Assembly (NCBI RefSeq): GCF_004217415.1
Contig: NZ_SHLI01000001.1
Span: forward strand, 1,755,239-1,819,238
From: Spiribacter vilamensis
Lineage (GTDB): Bacteria > Pseudomonadota > Gammaproteobacteria > Nitrococcales > Nitrococcaceae
Direction: 5' to 3'
DNA length: 64,000 bases
Shown here one piece after another: positions 30,841 to 40,589 of the stretch. Both the position numbers and the translations under genes were made by a program. Positions within the stretch are counted from its first letter, which is position 1, and each line of letters begins with the position of its first letter. The notes under the pieces were generated by a model that saw only the letters and a list, made by a program, of their open reading frames with translations, was not told where the DNA came from and ran no database searches.

Positions 30841-32165
30841 TGAGCGAAATGACGCCCCGCGAAATCGTCCAGGAACTGGACAAGCACATCGTTGGACAGA
30901 GCGACGCCAAGCGCGCGGTGGCCAATGCCCTGCGCAACCGCTGGCGGCGGCTGCAGGTGGATGAGGCGCTGCGCCCCGAGATCACGCCCAAGAACATCCT
31001 CATGATCGGCCCCACCGGTGTCGGCAAGACCGAGATCGCGCGGCGCCTGGCAAAACTGGCGAATGCCCCGTTCATCAAGATCGAGGCCTCGAAGTTTACC
31101 GAGGTGGGCTATGTCGGCCGCGACGTCGAATCGATCATCCGCGATCTCACCGACAATGCGCTGCGGATGATCCGCGAGCAGGAGATGCAGCGCCAGTCCG
31201 GGCGTGCCGATGATGCCGCCGAAGACCGCATCCTCGACGCCCTGTTGCCACAGGCCCGGGGCAGCGAGAACGAGGACCGCGGCCAGGACAGCACGCGCCA
31301 GAAGATGCGCAAGAAGCTGCGCGAGGGCGACCTCGACGATCGCGAGATCGAGATCGAACTCCGCGGTCAGCAGTCGGGCATGGACATCATGGCGCCGCCC
31401 GGCATGGAGCAGCTCACCAGCCAGCTCCAGGGGATGTTCCAGAACCTCGGCAATCAGCGTAGCGAGCGCCAGCGGCTGACCGTCGCCGAGGCATGGCGGG
31501 TGCTGCGCGAGGAAGAGGCGGCCAAACTGGTCAACGAAGAGGAGATCAAGCAGAAGGCCATCGATTCGGTCGAGCAGAGCGGCATCGTATTCATCGACGA
31601 GATCGACAAGGTGGCCCGGCAGACCGAGCAGAGCGGGAGCGGCGAGGTCTCGCGCGAGGGCGTCCAGCGCGACCTGCTGCCGCTGATCGAGGGCAGCACC
31701 GTCTCGACGCGCTCGGGCATGGTGAACACCGACCACATCCTGTTCATCGCCTCCGGCGCCTTCCATGTCGCGAAGCCCTCGGACCTGATCCCCGAGCTGC
31801 AGGGCCGCCTGCCCATCCGTGTCGAGCTTTCATCGCTGGCGGTGGAGGACTTCGTGTCCATTCTCACCGACCCCGACGCCTCGCTGGTACGCCAGTACCA
31901 GGCGCTGCTGCGCACCGAGGGGGTGGAACTGGTGTTCACGACGGATGGCGTCGATCGCCTTGCCCGGATGGCCTGGCAGGTCAACGCCCACACCGAGAAT
32001 ATCGGCGCGCGGCGTCTGCACACCATCATGGAGCGCCTGCTGGAGACGATCTCGTACAGCGCGGCGGATCACAGCGGCGAGACCGTGACCATCGACGCCG
32101 ACTACGTGGACGCCCAGCTCGCGGATCTTGCCGGCAACGAAGATCTGAGCCGCTATATCCTCTGA
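30840..32165 (+). CDS. hslU: HslU, ATPase subunit of HslUV protease
   Basis: 441 residues (443 in E. coli). AAA+ unfoldase that feeds substrates to HslV. Walker [10 protein letters not shown] at about residue 58, an intermediate (I) domain from about 110 to 240 rich in charged residues, Walker [12 protein letters not shown] near 250, the sensor regions, and the C-terminal hydrophobic tail ending LSRYIL that docks into HslV. It starts within the hslV stop. Heat-shock control is known for the E. coli operon; I see no sigma-32 promoter that I would defend here. Confidence 0.97.
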   Translation: MSEMTPREIVQELDKHIVGQSDAKRAVANALRNRWRRLQVDEALRPEITPKNILMIGPTGVGKTEIARRLAKLANAPFIKIEASKFTEVGYVGRDVESIIRDLTDNALRMIREQEMQRQSGRADDAAEDRILDALLPQARGSENEDRGQDSTRQKMRKKLREGDLDDREIEIELRGQQSGMDIMAPPGMEQLTSQLQGMFQNLGNQRSERQRLTVAEAWRVLREEEAAKLVNEEEIKQKAIDSVEQSGIVFIDEIDKVARQTEQSGSGEVSREGVQRDLLPLIEGSTVSTRSGMVNTDHILFIASGAFHVAKPSDLIPELQGRLPIRVELSSLAVEDFVSILTDPDASLVRQYQALLRTEGVELVFTTDGVDRLARMAWQVNAHTENIGARRLHTIMERLLETISYSAADHSGETVTIDADYVDAQLADLAGNEDLSRYIL

Positions 32166-32172
32166 GGTCGCC

Positions 32173-32565
32173 ATGAAACGCCCCGAGCGCCGCGATACCG
32201 GCCGTGTGCCCACGCAGATTCGTCTGCATCGCCAGTCCCGCACCCTGGCGGTGAGCTTTGACGACGGCCGCCACTTCGATCTGGGCGCGGAATACCTGCG
32301 GGTCCACTCGCCCTCCGCCGAGGTGCGCGGCCACGGCCCGGGCCAGGCCATCCTCCAGGTGGGCAAGGCGGCGGTGGGCATCGAGCGCATCGAGCCGGTG
32401 GGCCAGTATGCGCTGCGCATCCACTTTGACGACGGCCACAGCACCGGGCTCTATTCCTGGGACCTGCTCTACGACCTGGGCGAGAACGCCGAGGACTACT
32501 GGCAGGACTATCTCGATTCACTGGCCGCCGCCGGCGCACGGCGCGACCCCGGAGACAGCGCATGA
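32173..32565 (+). CDS. DUF971 (GBBH-like N-terminal domain) protein
   Basis: 130 residues. Single domain resembling the N-terminal domain of gamma-butyrobetaine hydroxylase (PF06155): PTQIRLHRQSRTLAVSFDDG, LRVHSPSAEVRGH, and YALRIHFDDGHSTGLYSWDLLY. Related proteins in other bacteria include iron-sulfur carrier or assembly factors, but no cysteine cluster is visible here, so no function is claimed. It is linked to hslVU (7 bp) and overlaps ubiE by ATGA. The same order is common in Pseudomonas. Confidence 0.88.
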   Translation: MKRPERRDTGRVPTQIRLHRQSRTLAVSFDDGRHFDLGAEYLRVHSPSAEVRGHGPGQAILQVGKAAVGIERIEPVGQYALRIHFDDGHSTGLYSWDLLYDLGENAEDYWQDYLDSLAAAGARRDPGDSA

Positions 32566-33326
32566 ACGAACCTGATCCAACCCGGCAGGACGAAACGCAT
32601 TTCGGTTATCAGAGCGTGCCGATCGAGGACAAGGCCCGCCGGGTCGGCGAGGTCTTCAGCTCGGTTGCCAGTCGCTATGACGTCATGAACGACCTGATGT
32701 CGGCAGGACTGCACCGGCTCTGGAAACGTCAGGCCCTGCGGCTGATCAACGCCCGGCCGGGTCAGCGGGTACTCGACCTGGCCGCGGGGACCGGCGACCT
32801 CGCCGAGGGCATGGCGGCGCAGGTCGGTTCCACCGGCCAGGTCATCGTCTCCGATATCAACCCGGCCATGCTCGAGACCGGCCGCGACCGGCTGCTCAAC
32901 GAGGGCGTCACGGGCAACCTCGACTACGTCATTGCCGATGCCGAACAGCTGCCGTTCCCGTCGCGGTGCTTCGATCGCATCAGCATCGGATTCGGCCTGC
33001 GCAACGTCACCCGGATCCCGGCGGCGCTGCAGGCCATGCGCGCGGCCCTTCGACCCGGCGGCCAGGTCGTTGTCCTCGAGTTTTCATCGCTCTACCTGCG
33101 CGCCCTGCAACCGGTCTATGACCTCTACTCGTTCCGCATGCTGCCGCTGATGGGGCACCTGGTCGCGCAGGATGCCGACAGCTATCGCTACCTTGCGGAG
33201 TCGATCCGCCAGCATCCCGACCAGGAGACACTGAAAGCGATGATGGAAACCGCGGGCTTCGAGGATGTCGACTACATCAACCTGAGCGGAGGGGTGGTTG
33301 CGCTCCACCACGGCCATGTCTACTGA
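32562..33326 (+). CDS. ubiE: Ubiquinone/menaquinone biosynthesis C-methyltransferase UbiE
   Basis: 254 residues. SAM-dependent methyltransferase that C-methylates the benzoquinol (or demethylmenaquinol) ring. FGYQSVPIEDKARRVGEVF and YDVMNDLMSAGLHRLWK at the N-terminus, SAM-binding VLDLAAGTGDLAE near residue 66, and FGLRNVTRIPAAL are signature segments. It overlaps the DUF971 gene by ATGA and leads the ubiE-ubiJ-ubiB set, all for quinone synthesis. Confidence 0.97.
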   Translation: MNEPDPTRQDETHFGYQSVPIEDKARRVGEVFSSVASRYDVMNDLMSAGLHRLWKRQALRLINARPGQRVLDLAAGTGDLAEGMAAQVGSTGQVIVSDINPAMLETGRDRLLNEGVTGNLDYVIADAEQLPFPSRCFDRISIGFGLRNVTRIPAALQAMRAALRPGGQVVVLEFSSLYLRALQPVYDLYSFRMLPLMGHLVAQDADSYRYLAESIRQHPDQETLKAMMETAGFEDVDYINLSGGVVALHHGHVY

Positions 33327-33927
33327 GTGGCTGCCGCTGGGACTGATCGAGTCGGGCATCAACCGGATCCTGCACCTGGATCCGGCCACCCCCGAGCGCC
33401 TGGCGCCGCTGAACGGCCGCGAACTGGGACTACGACTGACCGAACCGGCGGTGGCACTGCGGGTGGCGTTCAGCGACGAGGGGCTGACACTGATCAGCGA
33501 CGGGACCGACATGAATGACTGCGATGTCGTGCTCGAGGCGTCCCTCGCCGGCCTGACCGGATTGATCCTGTCACGCGGTCGGCGCAGCCGCGATGTCTCC
33601 TTCAGGGGTGATATCGGCACCATCCAGGAGGTGCGGACGCTGTTCAGTGAGCTCGATGTCGATCTCGAGGCGCAACTGGCACAGCTGGTCGGCGAAGCCG
33701 GCGCCGCACAGGTCGCCACGGGCCTGCGCGAGGGCGGTCGCTGGGGCCAGCGCAGTGCCGATACCCTGCTGCGCAACGCGGTGGAGCTTGCCACCGAGGA
33801 GCGCCGCTGGCTGCCCACCGCCATCGAGGTGCGGCATTTCCTTGCGGATGTCGATCATGTCCGCGAAGACGTGGATCGTCTGGAGGCTCGGCTGCGACGG
33901 CTCGAGCGGCGCGGGGGGCGATCATGA
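33316..33927 (+). CDS. ubiJ: Ubiquinone biosynthesis accessory factor UbiJ
   Basis: 203 residues. N-terminal SCP2 lipid-binding domain ([25 protein letters not shown], split here as [13 protein letters not shown] and [11 protein letters not shown]) and a helical C-terminal region with coiled-coil character ([19 protein letters not shown], then [10 protein letters not shown]). UbiJ with UbiK binds hydrophobic ubiquinone intermediates in the soluble Ubi complex. The ATG at 33316 lies within the end of ubiE (11-bp overlap). The order ubiE-ubiJ-ubiB is the conserved one. Sequence conservation of UbiJ is low, so the call rests on both domain and context. Confidence 0.92.
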   Translation: MSTEWLPLGLIESGINRILHLDPATPERLAPLNGRELGLRLTEPAVALRVAFSDEGLTLISDGTDMNDCDVVLEASLAGLTGLILSRGRRSRDVSFRGDIGTIQEVRTLFSELDVDLEAQLAQLVGEAGAAQVATGLREGGRWGQRSADTLLRNAVELATEERRWLPTAIEVRHFLADVDHVREDVDRLEARLRRLERRGGRS

Positions 33928-35594
33928 TCCGACGCGCACGGCTGCTGCTGCGCCTGGCACAGATCAACCTCGTGCTGCTGCGCCATGGCCTCGACGAGGT
34001 ACTGTTCGCCACCCGCTGGTTCCGGCCGTTCCGCTTCCTGCGGCTCTTCATGCCCTGGGCCTGGTTCGAGCGCCATCAGCGCCCCCGTGGCGAGCGTATC
34101 CGCACGGCGCTGGAGGATCTCGGTCCGATTTTCGTCAAGTTCGGCCAGATCATCTCCACCCGGCGTGACCTCCTGCCACCGGATATCGCCGCCGAGCTGG
34201 CCCGCCTCCAGGACAGCGTACCGCCATTCCCGGGCGAGGAGGCGCGCGCCATCATCGAGGCGGAGTACCAGCAGCCGGTGGATTCCTGGTTCGCCCATTT
34301 CGATACCGAGCCGATGGCCTCGGCGTCCATTGCCCAGGTGCATGCGGCCCGCCTGCACGGCGGCGAGGATGTCGTGGTCAAGGTGGTACGGCCCGGCATC
34401 GAGCAGGCCATTGCCCGCGATCTCGGCGTGCTCTACCTGTTCGCACGACTCGCCCAGCGCTACTGGTCCGAGGGCTTTCGCCTGCGGCCGGTGGAGGTGA
34501 TCCGCGAGTTCGACACCACCCTGCACGATGAACTCGACCTGATGCGCGAGGCGGCGAACGCCACGCAGCTCAAGCGCAATTTCCGCGACTCCGATCTGCT
34601 CTATGTCCCCGAGGTCCACTGGTCCGGCACTCACCGACGGGTCATGGTCATGGAGCGTATCTACGGCCTGCAGATCAGCGACATCGAGGGGCTCCACCGC
34701 GCCGGCGTCGACATGAAGGTGCTCGCCGAACGCGGCACCGAGATCTTTTTCACGCAGGTATTCCGGGACAGCTTCTTCCACGCCGACATGCACCCCGGTA
34801 ACGTCTTCGTGGATGTCCGCGATCCCGCCAATCCGCGCTACGTGGCGGTGGATTTCGGCATCATGGGCTCACTCAACCCGGTCGATCACCGCTACCTCGC
34901 CGATAACTTCATGGCGTTCTTCAACCGCGACTATCGCCGCGTGGCCGAACTGCACGTGGAATCGGGCTGGGTGCCGGCGGATACCCGCATCGATGAGTTC
35001 GAAAGCGCCATGCGCACGGTCTGCGAGCCGATTTTCGAGCGGCCGCTGGGGGAGATCTCGCTGGGTGCCCTGCTCATGCGGCTGTTCCAGACCGGACGTC
35101 GGTTCGACATGGAAATCCAGCCCCAGCTGGTCCTGCTTCAGAAGACGTTACTGGCGATCGAGGGACTGGGCCGCCAGCTCTACCCGGAGCTCGATCTCTG
35201 GGATACGGGCAAGCCCTACCTCGAGCGCTGGATGCGGGACCAGGTAGGGCCCGGCGCCTTTCTGAAGAAGGCCCGTCAGGAGCTCCCGCACCTGGCCGAG
35301 ACGCTACCGACCCTGCCCCGTCGCATCGACGAGGCCCTCGGCGAGGTCGGCCGCACCCGCGAGCAACTCGTCGAGCAGCAACATCAGCTTGCCGCCATGC
35401 GTCGGGAAATCCGCCAGGGCGGCCGGCGCGGCTTTGCCACCGGTGTCGGCGCAGCGCTGGTCGTCTCGGCGTTTATCGTCGCCGCGCTCGACGGCCGCAG
35501 TCCCGTCATGCTCGGCGAGGCACCGCTGGTGAGCTGGGTCGTGGGCAGCCTCGGAGTCGTAATCTGGGTGGCCGCCTGGCCACGCAAGGATTAG
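33924..35594 (+). CDS. ubiB: UbiB, atypical kinase/ATPase of ubiquinone synthesis
   Basis: 556 residues (546 in E. coli). ADCK/UbiB family, membrane-anchored, thought to extract quinone intermediates from the membrane by ATP hydrolysis. Visible: the KxGQ motif in [16 protein letters not shown] near residue 72, the Ala-rich nucleotide loop ([14 protein letters not shown]), HADMHPGN and DFGIMG in the kinase-like core, and two C-terminal hydrophobic helices (about 505-530 and 535-553). It overlaps ubiJ by ATGA and ends in a TTAG shared with the ctpA stop on the other strand. Confidence 0.96.
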   Translation: MIRRARLLLRLAQINLVLLRHGLDEVLFATRWFRPFRFLRLFMPWAWFERHQRPRGERIRTALEDLGPIFVKFGQIISTRRDLLPPDIAAELARLQDSVPPFPGEEARAIIEAEYQQPVDSWFAHFDTEPMASASIAQVHAARLHGGEDVVVKVVRPGIEQAIARDLGVLYLFARLAQRYWSEGFRLRPVEVIREFDTTLHDELDLMREAANATQLKRNFRDSDLLYVPEVHWSGTHRRVMVMERIYGLQISDIEGLHRAGVDMKVLAERGTEIFFTQVFRDSFFHADMHPGNVFVDVRDPANPRYVAVDFGIMGSLNPVDHRYLADNFMAFFNRDYRRVAELHVESGWVPADTRIDEFESAMRTVCEPIFERPLGEISLGALLMRLFQTGRRFDMEIQPQLVLLQKTLLAIEGLGRQLYPELDLWDTGKPYLERWMRDQVGPGAFLKKARQELPHLAETLPTLPRRIDEALGEVGRTREQLVEQQHQLAAMRREIRQGGRRGFATGVGAALVVSAFIVAALDGRSPVMLGEAPLVSWVVGSLGVVIWVAAWPRKD

Positions 35595-36877
35595 TTACCG
35601 AGGATCGTCAGCCCCTTGAGCAGATTCAACGCCTCGGCGAGGGCATAATCCCGGGTCGCCAGTGGCGACGCCGGCGCATCCGCCGGTAACTCACCCTCAT
35701 CGGTCTCGCCGCGCAGATGGCGCGGCAGGTTCGACTCGCGCAACCGGGCCGGATCCCCTTCGGCGTCACTGACCCGCAGGTTGGCCACTTCGACATCCGG
35801 CTGGATGCCCTCCGCCTGGATCGAACGGCCATCCGGCGTGTAGTACCGGGCGGTGGTCAGCTTGACCGCGTCGCCATCGCGCAGCGGCAGGATGGTCTGC
35901 ACCGAGCCCTTGCCGAAGGTGGGCTCGCCCATGATCACCGCACGCTGATGGTCCTGCAGGGCCCCGGCGACAATCTCCGCCGCCGAGGCCGAGCCGGCGT
36001 TCACGAGCACCACGAGCGGCGCGCCGTTCAGGGCATCGTTCGGCGTCGCCGTGAACGCACCGCGGGAGCGCGCTATACGACCGTTCGTGGAGACGATCTG
36101 ACCGCGGCTGACGAAGGCATCGGCCACGGCGACGGCGGCATCGAGCACACCGCCGGGGTTGTTGCGAAGATCCAGCACCAGCCCGTCGAGCGGGTCGGCT
36201 TCGCGGCTGAGCCGATCCACCGCCTCGAGGACATCCTCGCCGGTTCGCGACTGGAACTGGCTGATGCGTACGTAGCCGAAGGCATCGTCGAGCAACCGGG
36301 CGCGCACGCTGTCCACTTGGATCACCGCCCGCTCGAGGGTGACCTCGATCGGGGCCTCGGCGCCGTCGCGCAGAATACTCAGGGTCACCGATGTGCCGGT
36401 CTCGCCGCGCATGCGCTCCACGGCCGCCTGCAGATCCAGGCCCTTCACCGACTGACCGTCGATGCGAATGATCAGATCGCCGGGTCGGATATCCGCGGCC
36501 TCCGCCGGTGTGCCGTCAATGGGGGCGATGACCTTGATCAGTCCGTCCTCGGTACCGACCTCCAGCCCCAGGCCACCGAACTCGCCACGGGTGCCCTCCT
36601 GGAGCCGCTCGTAGGCCGACTGATCGAGATAGGCCGAATGCGGGTCGAGCCCGGAGAGCATGCCGCGAATGGCATTCCGGATCAGTTGCTCGTCGTCCAC
36701 CGACTCCACGTAATCACGCTGGATACGCTCGTAGACCTCGGTGAAACGCTGCAGCTCTTCCAGCGGCAGATCGTCGTCGGCCGATGACTGCGCCGTCACG
36801 GTCTGGATACTGGCGAGCAGCAGCGCCATCAGCACCCCGACCGTCAGCGCCTGTAGCAGTCCGGGTATCCGCATCAT
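35591..36877 (-). CDS. ctpA: Carboxy-terminal processing protease (S41)
   Basis: 428 residues with an N-terminal signal peptide (cleavage plausible after TVTAQ, about residue 30), so periplasmic. PDZ domain around residues 98-180 ([24 protein letters not shown]). The Ser/Lys dyad is intact: Ser298 in AGSASAAE and Lys323 in [10 protein letters not shown], with Gln327. CtpA trims C-termini of periplasmic proteins, including peptidoglycan hydrolases. The start at 36877 follows GAGGGTGGA. It sits 7 bp after envC in the same operon, a conserved pair that controls cell-wall hydrolysis. The open frame extends far upstream through envC and was rejected. Confidence 0.95.
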   Translation of the reverse strand: MMRIPGLLQALTVGVLMALLLASIQTVTAQSSADDDLPLEELQRFTEVYERIQRDYVESVDDEQLIRNAIRGMLSGLDPHSAYLDQSAYERLQEGTRGEFGGLGLEVGTEDGLIKVIAPIDGTPAEAADIRPGDLIIRIDGQSVKGLDLQAAVERMRGETGTSVTLSILRDGAEAPIEVTLERAVIQVDSVRARLLDDAFGYVRISQFQSRTGEDVLEAVDRLSREADPLDGLVLDLRNNPGGVLDAAVAVADAFVSRGQIVSTNGRIARSRGAFTATPNDALNGAPLVVLVNAGSASAAEIVAGALQDHQRAVIMGEPTFGKGSVQTILPLRDGDAVKLTTARYYTPDGRSIQAEGIQPDVEVANLRVSDAEGDPARLRESNLPRHLRGETDEGELPADAPASPLATRDYALAEALNLLKGLTILGN

Positions 36878-36884
36878 TCCACCC

Positions 36885-38033
36885 TCACCCCTGATTGTCG
36901 CGCGACCGCAGCCAGACCAGCGGGTCGACTGGCTCGCCATCGGCGCGCAGTTCGAAATAAAGCGCCGGCTCGGCGCGACCGCCGCTACGACCCACGGTGG
37001 CGATGACATCGGTGGCCGCCACCCGATCGCCGACATCGACGTAGAGCGACTCGTTGCGGCCGTAGAGACTGAGATAACCCGCACCGTGGTCAATAATGAG
37101 CAGCAAACCCGACCCGCGCAACCAGTCGGCAAACACCACCTGCCCGGGCGCGACGGGTCTGACCGGGTCGCCGGACTCGCCACCGATCAAAAGCCCCGTC
37201 CACTCCAGATCACCCGCGCGCTGACCGCCATACTGCGCGAGGAGCGGCCCTTCATGCGGCCAGGCCAGCGCGCCGGTCGCCATCTCCGCGTCCCGCCCCG
37301 GTGCCGGGCCGGTGGACGCCAACTGCTCGCGCAGATCCTCGATCAGCCCGTTCAGGGTCTCCGCCTCGTCGCGGCGGGCTTCGAGCCGGGTGTCGCGGTC
37401 GCGGATCCGCCCGCGAATCTCGGCCAGCAGGGCATCGCGCTCGGAAAGATCGGCCTCGAGTTTACTCAGGCGCGTCTCGCGTTCGTCGCGATCGGCCTGC
37501 TGTGCATCAAGCGCCGCCTCGCGCTCGGCGCGCTGGTCGCGAAGTCGACGAATGGCCGACTCGGCCTGGCGAACCTGCTCGCTCCGTGCCCCGGCCAGCA
37601 CCTGCTGGTAGACCAGCAGCCGCTGCAGACGCGCGGGATCCTCGGCGTTCAGCACCAGCCGTAGCGCGGTCGACTCGCCCTGCCGGTGAGTGGCCCGCAG
37701 GCTCTCCGCAAGCCGCTCGCGATGCGCCTCGCTACGACGCGACTGGGTGGCAATCGCCGATTCCAGTTCGGCAATCCGCTGCTCGCGGCTACGGATCTGC
37801 GCATCGAGCTCGCTGAGCGCCTGGCGCTCGCGGCCGATCCGCTGCTCGAGTTCCGCCAGTTCCGCCTCCAGGCCGCCGGCGCGTTCGCGATCCTCGGCGA
37901 GGCGGTCCTGGAGCTCGCCGATCTGCTCGCGCAGGGTCTCGAGCCGCGCCTCGCGCGATTCGAGCTCGTCGGTCTGGGCCAGCGCGGTAGCGATCGGCAA
38001 CAACAGACACACGGTCAGAAGGCATCGGGTCAT
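36885..38033 (-). CDS. envC: EnvC-like murein hydrolase activator
   Basis: 382 residues. Signal peptide (cleavage near LAQT, residue 20), a long coiled coil (about 22-225) and a C-terminal LytM/M23 domain. The zinc-ligand histidines of active M23 peptidases are missing: the stretches read WTGLLIGG and LYFELRADG, like E. coli EnvC (GLVLAA and LYFEIR). It therefore should not cut peptidoglycan itself but activate amidases (AmiA/B type) at the division site. Paired with ctpA. Promoter probably in the 61-bp gap shared with the divergent rhodanese gene. Confidence 0.93.
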   Translation of the reverse strand: MTRCLLTVCLLLPIATALAQTDELESREARLETLREQIGELQDRLAEDRERAGGLEAELAELEQRIGRERQALSELDAQIRSREQRIAELESAIATQSRRSEAHRERLAESLRATHRQGESTALRLVLNAEDPARLQRLLVYQQVLAGARSEQVRQAESAIRRLRDQRAEREAALDAQQADRDERETRLSKLEADLSERDALLAEIRGRIRDRDTRLEARRDEAETLNGLIEDLREQLASTGPAPGRDAEMATGALAWPHEGPLLAQYGGQRAGDLEWTGLLIGGESGDPVRPVAPGQVVFADWLRGSGLLLIIDHGAGYLSLYGRNESLYVDVGDRVAATDVIATVGRSGGRAEPALYFELRADGEPVDPLVWLRSRDNQG

Positions 38034-38051
38034 CGGCGTGGCGTCTCGACT

Positions 38052-38059
38052 GGTATACT
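38052..38059 (+). promoter_or_regulatory. Extended -10 promoter of the rhodanese-secB-gpsA run
   Basis: TGGTATACT: TATACT preceded by TGn. The GTATAC core is palindromic, so it could also serve the divergent envC gene. No convincing -35 in either direction. Confidence 0.5.
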
Positions 38060-38094
38060 CTGCAGCTCAATTCGCATCCTAACAGCGCCGGGTC

Positions 38095-38523
38095 ATGGAT
38101 AGAGTCATAGAATTCAGCACCAACCATCCGCTGCTCATCGCATCGCTGCTCGTCATACTGGCCGCCCTGGTAGCCAATGAGTACCTCAGTTACCGGCGTA
38201 GCCGCCAGGCGGTCGATGCCACCGAGGCGACGCGGCTGTACAACCGCGATGCCGCGGTATTCGTCGACATTCGCGACGAGAATGCCTTCCAGGGCAGCCA
38301 TCTGCCCGGGGCCATCAACCTGCCGATGGCCCATATCGATAAGCGTCAGGACCGACTGAAACGCTTCCGTGACCGCAAGATCATCGTCTACTGCGATAAC
38401 GGCCAGCGCACCCTCAAGGCCATCCAGGCCCTTGAGGCACAGGGCTGGGCGGACGTCAGTCAGCTGCGTGGCGGCATCGACGCGTGGCGCGAGGCGAGTC
38501 TTCCCACGGAAGGTCGCGGCTGA
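38095..38523 (+). CDS. Membrane-anchored rhodanese-domain protein (YibN-like)
   Basis: 142 residues. One N-terminal transmembrane helix (about 12-30) and a single rhodanese domain facing the cytosol (from about 40). The active-site loop begins at Cys100 in VYCDNGQR, so a persulfide could be carried. FVDIRDENAFQGSHLPGAINLP is the typical CH2A-like region, written here as FVDIRDENAFQ and GSHLPGAINLP. Located upstream of secB as E. coli yibN, but grxC, which usually lies between, is not present. Recent work ties YibN to YidC, but no such function can be read from sequence. Confidence 0.9.
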   Translation: MDRVIEFSTNHPLLIASLLVILAALVANEYLSYRRSRQAVDATEATRLYNRDAAVFVDIRDENAFQGSHLPGAINLPMAHIDKRQDRLKRFRDRKIIVYCDNGQRTLKAIQALEAQGWADVSQLRGGIDAWREASLPTEGRG

Positions 38524-38562
38524 CCGCTACCCCATTCCCCACACCGACTCCAGGGAGACGAA

Positions 38563-39090
38563 ATGGCCGAGACAACGAACGGAGACGCCCGCGGCGCCAG
38601 TGAACAGGGCGCCGGCGAGGCGACCAATCCGCAGCAGTTCACCATCCAGAAGATCTATCTCAAGGACAGCTCGGTAGAGACCCCCGGCGCCCCCGAGGTC
38701 TTCACCCAGTCGTGGAAGCCCGAGGCCAGGGTCGAGCTGAATACGCGGCGCAACACCGTGGGCGAGGGCCTCTACGAGGTCGTACTCACGGTGACCGTCA
38801 CCGCCACCGTGGAAGAGCGCACCGCCTATCTCTGCGAGGTCCACCAGGCGGGGCTGTTCACCGTCGCCGGCTTCGAGAGCAACGCCACCGACCAGCTGCT
38901 CGGGGCGTATTGCCCGGGCGTGCTCTTCCCCTATGCCCGCGAGGCGGTGAGCGACCTGACCGGCAAGGCCGGGTTCCCGCCCATGACCCTCTCGCCGGTC
39001 AACTTCGACGCCCTCTACGCCCGTCAGCGCCAGCGGGAAGCGGCCAGCGCCGAGTCGGCCGACGACCAGGAAACCGATAACCCGGGCTGA
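38563..39090 (+). CDS. secB: Protein-export chaperone SecB
   Basis: 175 residues (155 in E. coli). Tetrameric chaperone that keeps preproteins unfolded and hands them to SecA. The core is well conserved: FTIQKIYLKDSSVETP, VLTVTVTATVEERTAYLCEV (20 residues), GLFTVAGF, LLGAYCPGVLFPYAREAVS and FPPMTLSPVNFDALYA. The ends are longer and acidic, including a tail rich in Glu/Asp, which fits a salt-adapted proteome but is not proof. RBS GGGAGA precedes the ATG. gpsA follows after 4 bp. Confidence 0.97.
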   Translation: MAETTNGDARGASEQGAGEATNPQQFTIQKIYLKDSSVETPGAPEVFTQSWKPEARVELNTRRNTVGEGLYEVVLTVTVTATVEERTAYLCEVHQAGLFTVAGFESNATDQLLGAYCPGVLFPYAREAVSDLTGKAGFPPMTLSPVNFDALYARQRQREAASAESADDQETDNPG

Positions 39091-39094
39091 GGGA

Positions 39095-40102
39095 ATGGCG
39101 GAGTATGCCGTGCTGGGCGCCGGCTCGTGGGGCACGGCGCTCGCCCTGGTGCTGGCGCGCAGTGGCCGCGACGTCCGCCTCTGGGCCCATGATCCCGACA
39201 TGGCCCGTGCCATGTCGGCCACCGGCTACAATCCCCGTCATCTGACCGATATCCCGCTCCCGGCGGCGATCCGACCGGAAAGCGACCTGGCCACCAGCGT
39301 CGCCACCGCCACGACCGTCCTGGTCGCGGTACCGAGTCATGCCTTTGCCGCAACGCTGCAGGCCCTGGCGCCGGTCATCGCCGCCGGGACGCCGGTGATC
39401 TGGGCGACCAAGGGACTCGACAACGCCGGCGGCGGACTCCTCCACGACGTGGCAGCGGCCACCCTGCCGGATCATCCGCTCGCGGCACTGTCCGGGCCCA
39501 GCTTCGCCGGGGAGGTCGCCCGCGGCCTCCCCACCGCCATCGTGCTCGCCTGCCGCGATCGCGCGGTCGGTGCCCGCCTCTGTTCCGACTTCCACGACGA
39601 ACGCTTCCGGGTGTACCCGAGCGATGACCTGATCGGTGTCGGCCTCGGCGGCGCGGTCAAGAATATCCTCGCGATCGCCACCGGTATCGCCGACGGGCTC
39701 GGGTTCGGGGCCAACGCCCGCAGCGGACTGGTCACCCGGGGGCTCGCCGAGGTTCGACGGCTGGGGGCCGCGCTCGGCGCCGACGACCGGACCCTCACGG
39801 GCCTCGCCGGGCTCGGCGATCTGATGCTTACCTGCACCGATGACCAGTCACGAAACCGGCGCATGGGGCTCGCGCTGGGCCGCGGGGAGTCCATCGACAC
39901 CGCGACGGCCGGGATCGGCGCGGTCGTGGAAGGCATCCGCACCGCCGTCGAGGTGGGCGAACTCGCGCGGCGGCTGGGCGTGCAAATGCCGATCTGCGCG
40001 GCGGTCGAGTCGATCATCACCACCGGGCAATCGCCGCTGAGCGCCGCGGAGGCGTTGATGGAGCGCCGCCCGGGTGCGGAATTCGACGACCGTCCGGACT
40101 GA
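39095..40102 (+). CDS. gpsA: Glycerol-3-phosphate dehydrogenase [NAD(P)+]
   Basis: 335 residues. It reduces dihydroxyacetone phosphate to sn-glycerol 3-phosphate for phospholipid synthesis. Dinucleotide-binding VLGAGSWGTALA at the N-terminus, ATKGLDNAGG near residue 108, SGPSFAGEVARGLPTA near 130, and the catalytic Lys in GGAVKNILAIATG near 190. Next to secB as in E. coli. Its end faces trmL across a single base. Confidence 0.97.
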   Translation: MAEYAVLGAGSWGTALALVLARSGRDVRLWAHDPDMARAMSATGYNPRHLTDIPLPAAIRPESDLATSVATATTVLVAVPSHAFAATLQALAPVIAAGTPVIWATKGLDNAGGGLLHDVAAATLPDHPLAALSGPSFAGEVARGLPTAIVLACRDRAVGARLCSDFHDERFRVYPSDDLIGVGLGGAVKNILAIATGIADGLGFGANARSGLVTRGLAEVRRLGAALGADDRTLTGLAGLGDLMLTCTDDQSRNRRMGLALGRGESIDTATAGIGAVVEGIRTAVEVGELARRLGVQMPICAAVESIITTGQSPLSAAEALMERRPGAEFDDRPD

Positions 40103-40103
40103 C

Positions 40104-40580
40104 TCAGTCGATGGCGACGCTGCCCGCGAAGTCGACCTGGCGCCAGGCCTCGTAGACCGTGACGGCGACACTGTTGGATAGATTGAGACTGCGATTGCCG
40201 GGTTGCATGGGCAGTCGCAGCCGCCGTGCTGCGGGGATCTGCGCCATCACCGCCTCCGGCAGTCCGGCGGTCTCGCTGCCGAACAGCAACGCGTCGTCGG
40301 GCTGGTAATCCGGTCGATCGAAACGGACCCGGCCACCAGTGGTCAGTGCCCAGACTCGGCCGGGTGCCACGGCGTCGAGGAAGGCCGCGTAATCGTCATG
40401 CACCCGCATCGAAGCGAACTCGTGGTAATCCAGCCCCGCCCGGCGCATCCGCCGGTCATCGAGCGCGAACCCGAGCGGCCGGATCAGGTGCAACCGCGCA
40501 CCGCTATTGGCGCAGAGCCGGATGACGTTGCCGGCGTTGGGCGGGATCTCGGGGCGATGGAGGACGACATGGGGCAGCAT
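40104..40580 (-). CDS. trmL: tRNA (cytidine/uridine-34 2'-O)-methyltransferase TrmL
   Basis: 158 residues. SPOUT-class methyltransferase that 2'-O-methylates the wobble base of tRNA-Leu isoacceptors. Marks: [21 protein letters not shown] at the start (quoted as [11 protein letters not shown] and [10 protein letters not shown]), [12 protein letters not shown] near residue 100, and the knot segment [21 protein letters not shown] near 125 ([21 protein letters not shown]). It follows ntrC by 9 bp on the same strand, so it may be the last gene of the glnA-ntrB-ntrC unit. Confidence 0.96.
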   Translation of the reverse strand: MLPHVVLHRPEIPPNAGNVIRLCANSGARLHLIRPLGFALDDRRMRRAGLDYHEFASMRVHDDYAAFLDAVAPGRVWALTTGGRVRFDRPDYQPDDALLFGSETAGLPEAVMAQIPAARRLRLPMQPGNRSLNLSNSVAVTVYEAWRQVDFAGSVAID

Positions 40581-40589
40581 GAGCGTCGA

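Noticed and set aside
36885-38033. envC as an active M23 metallopeptidase
   Set aside because: The zinc-binding histidines are absent, as in E. coli EnvC; an activator role fits better.
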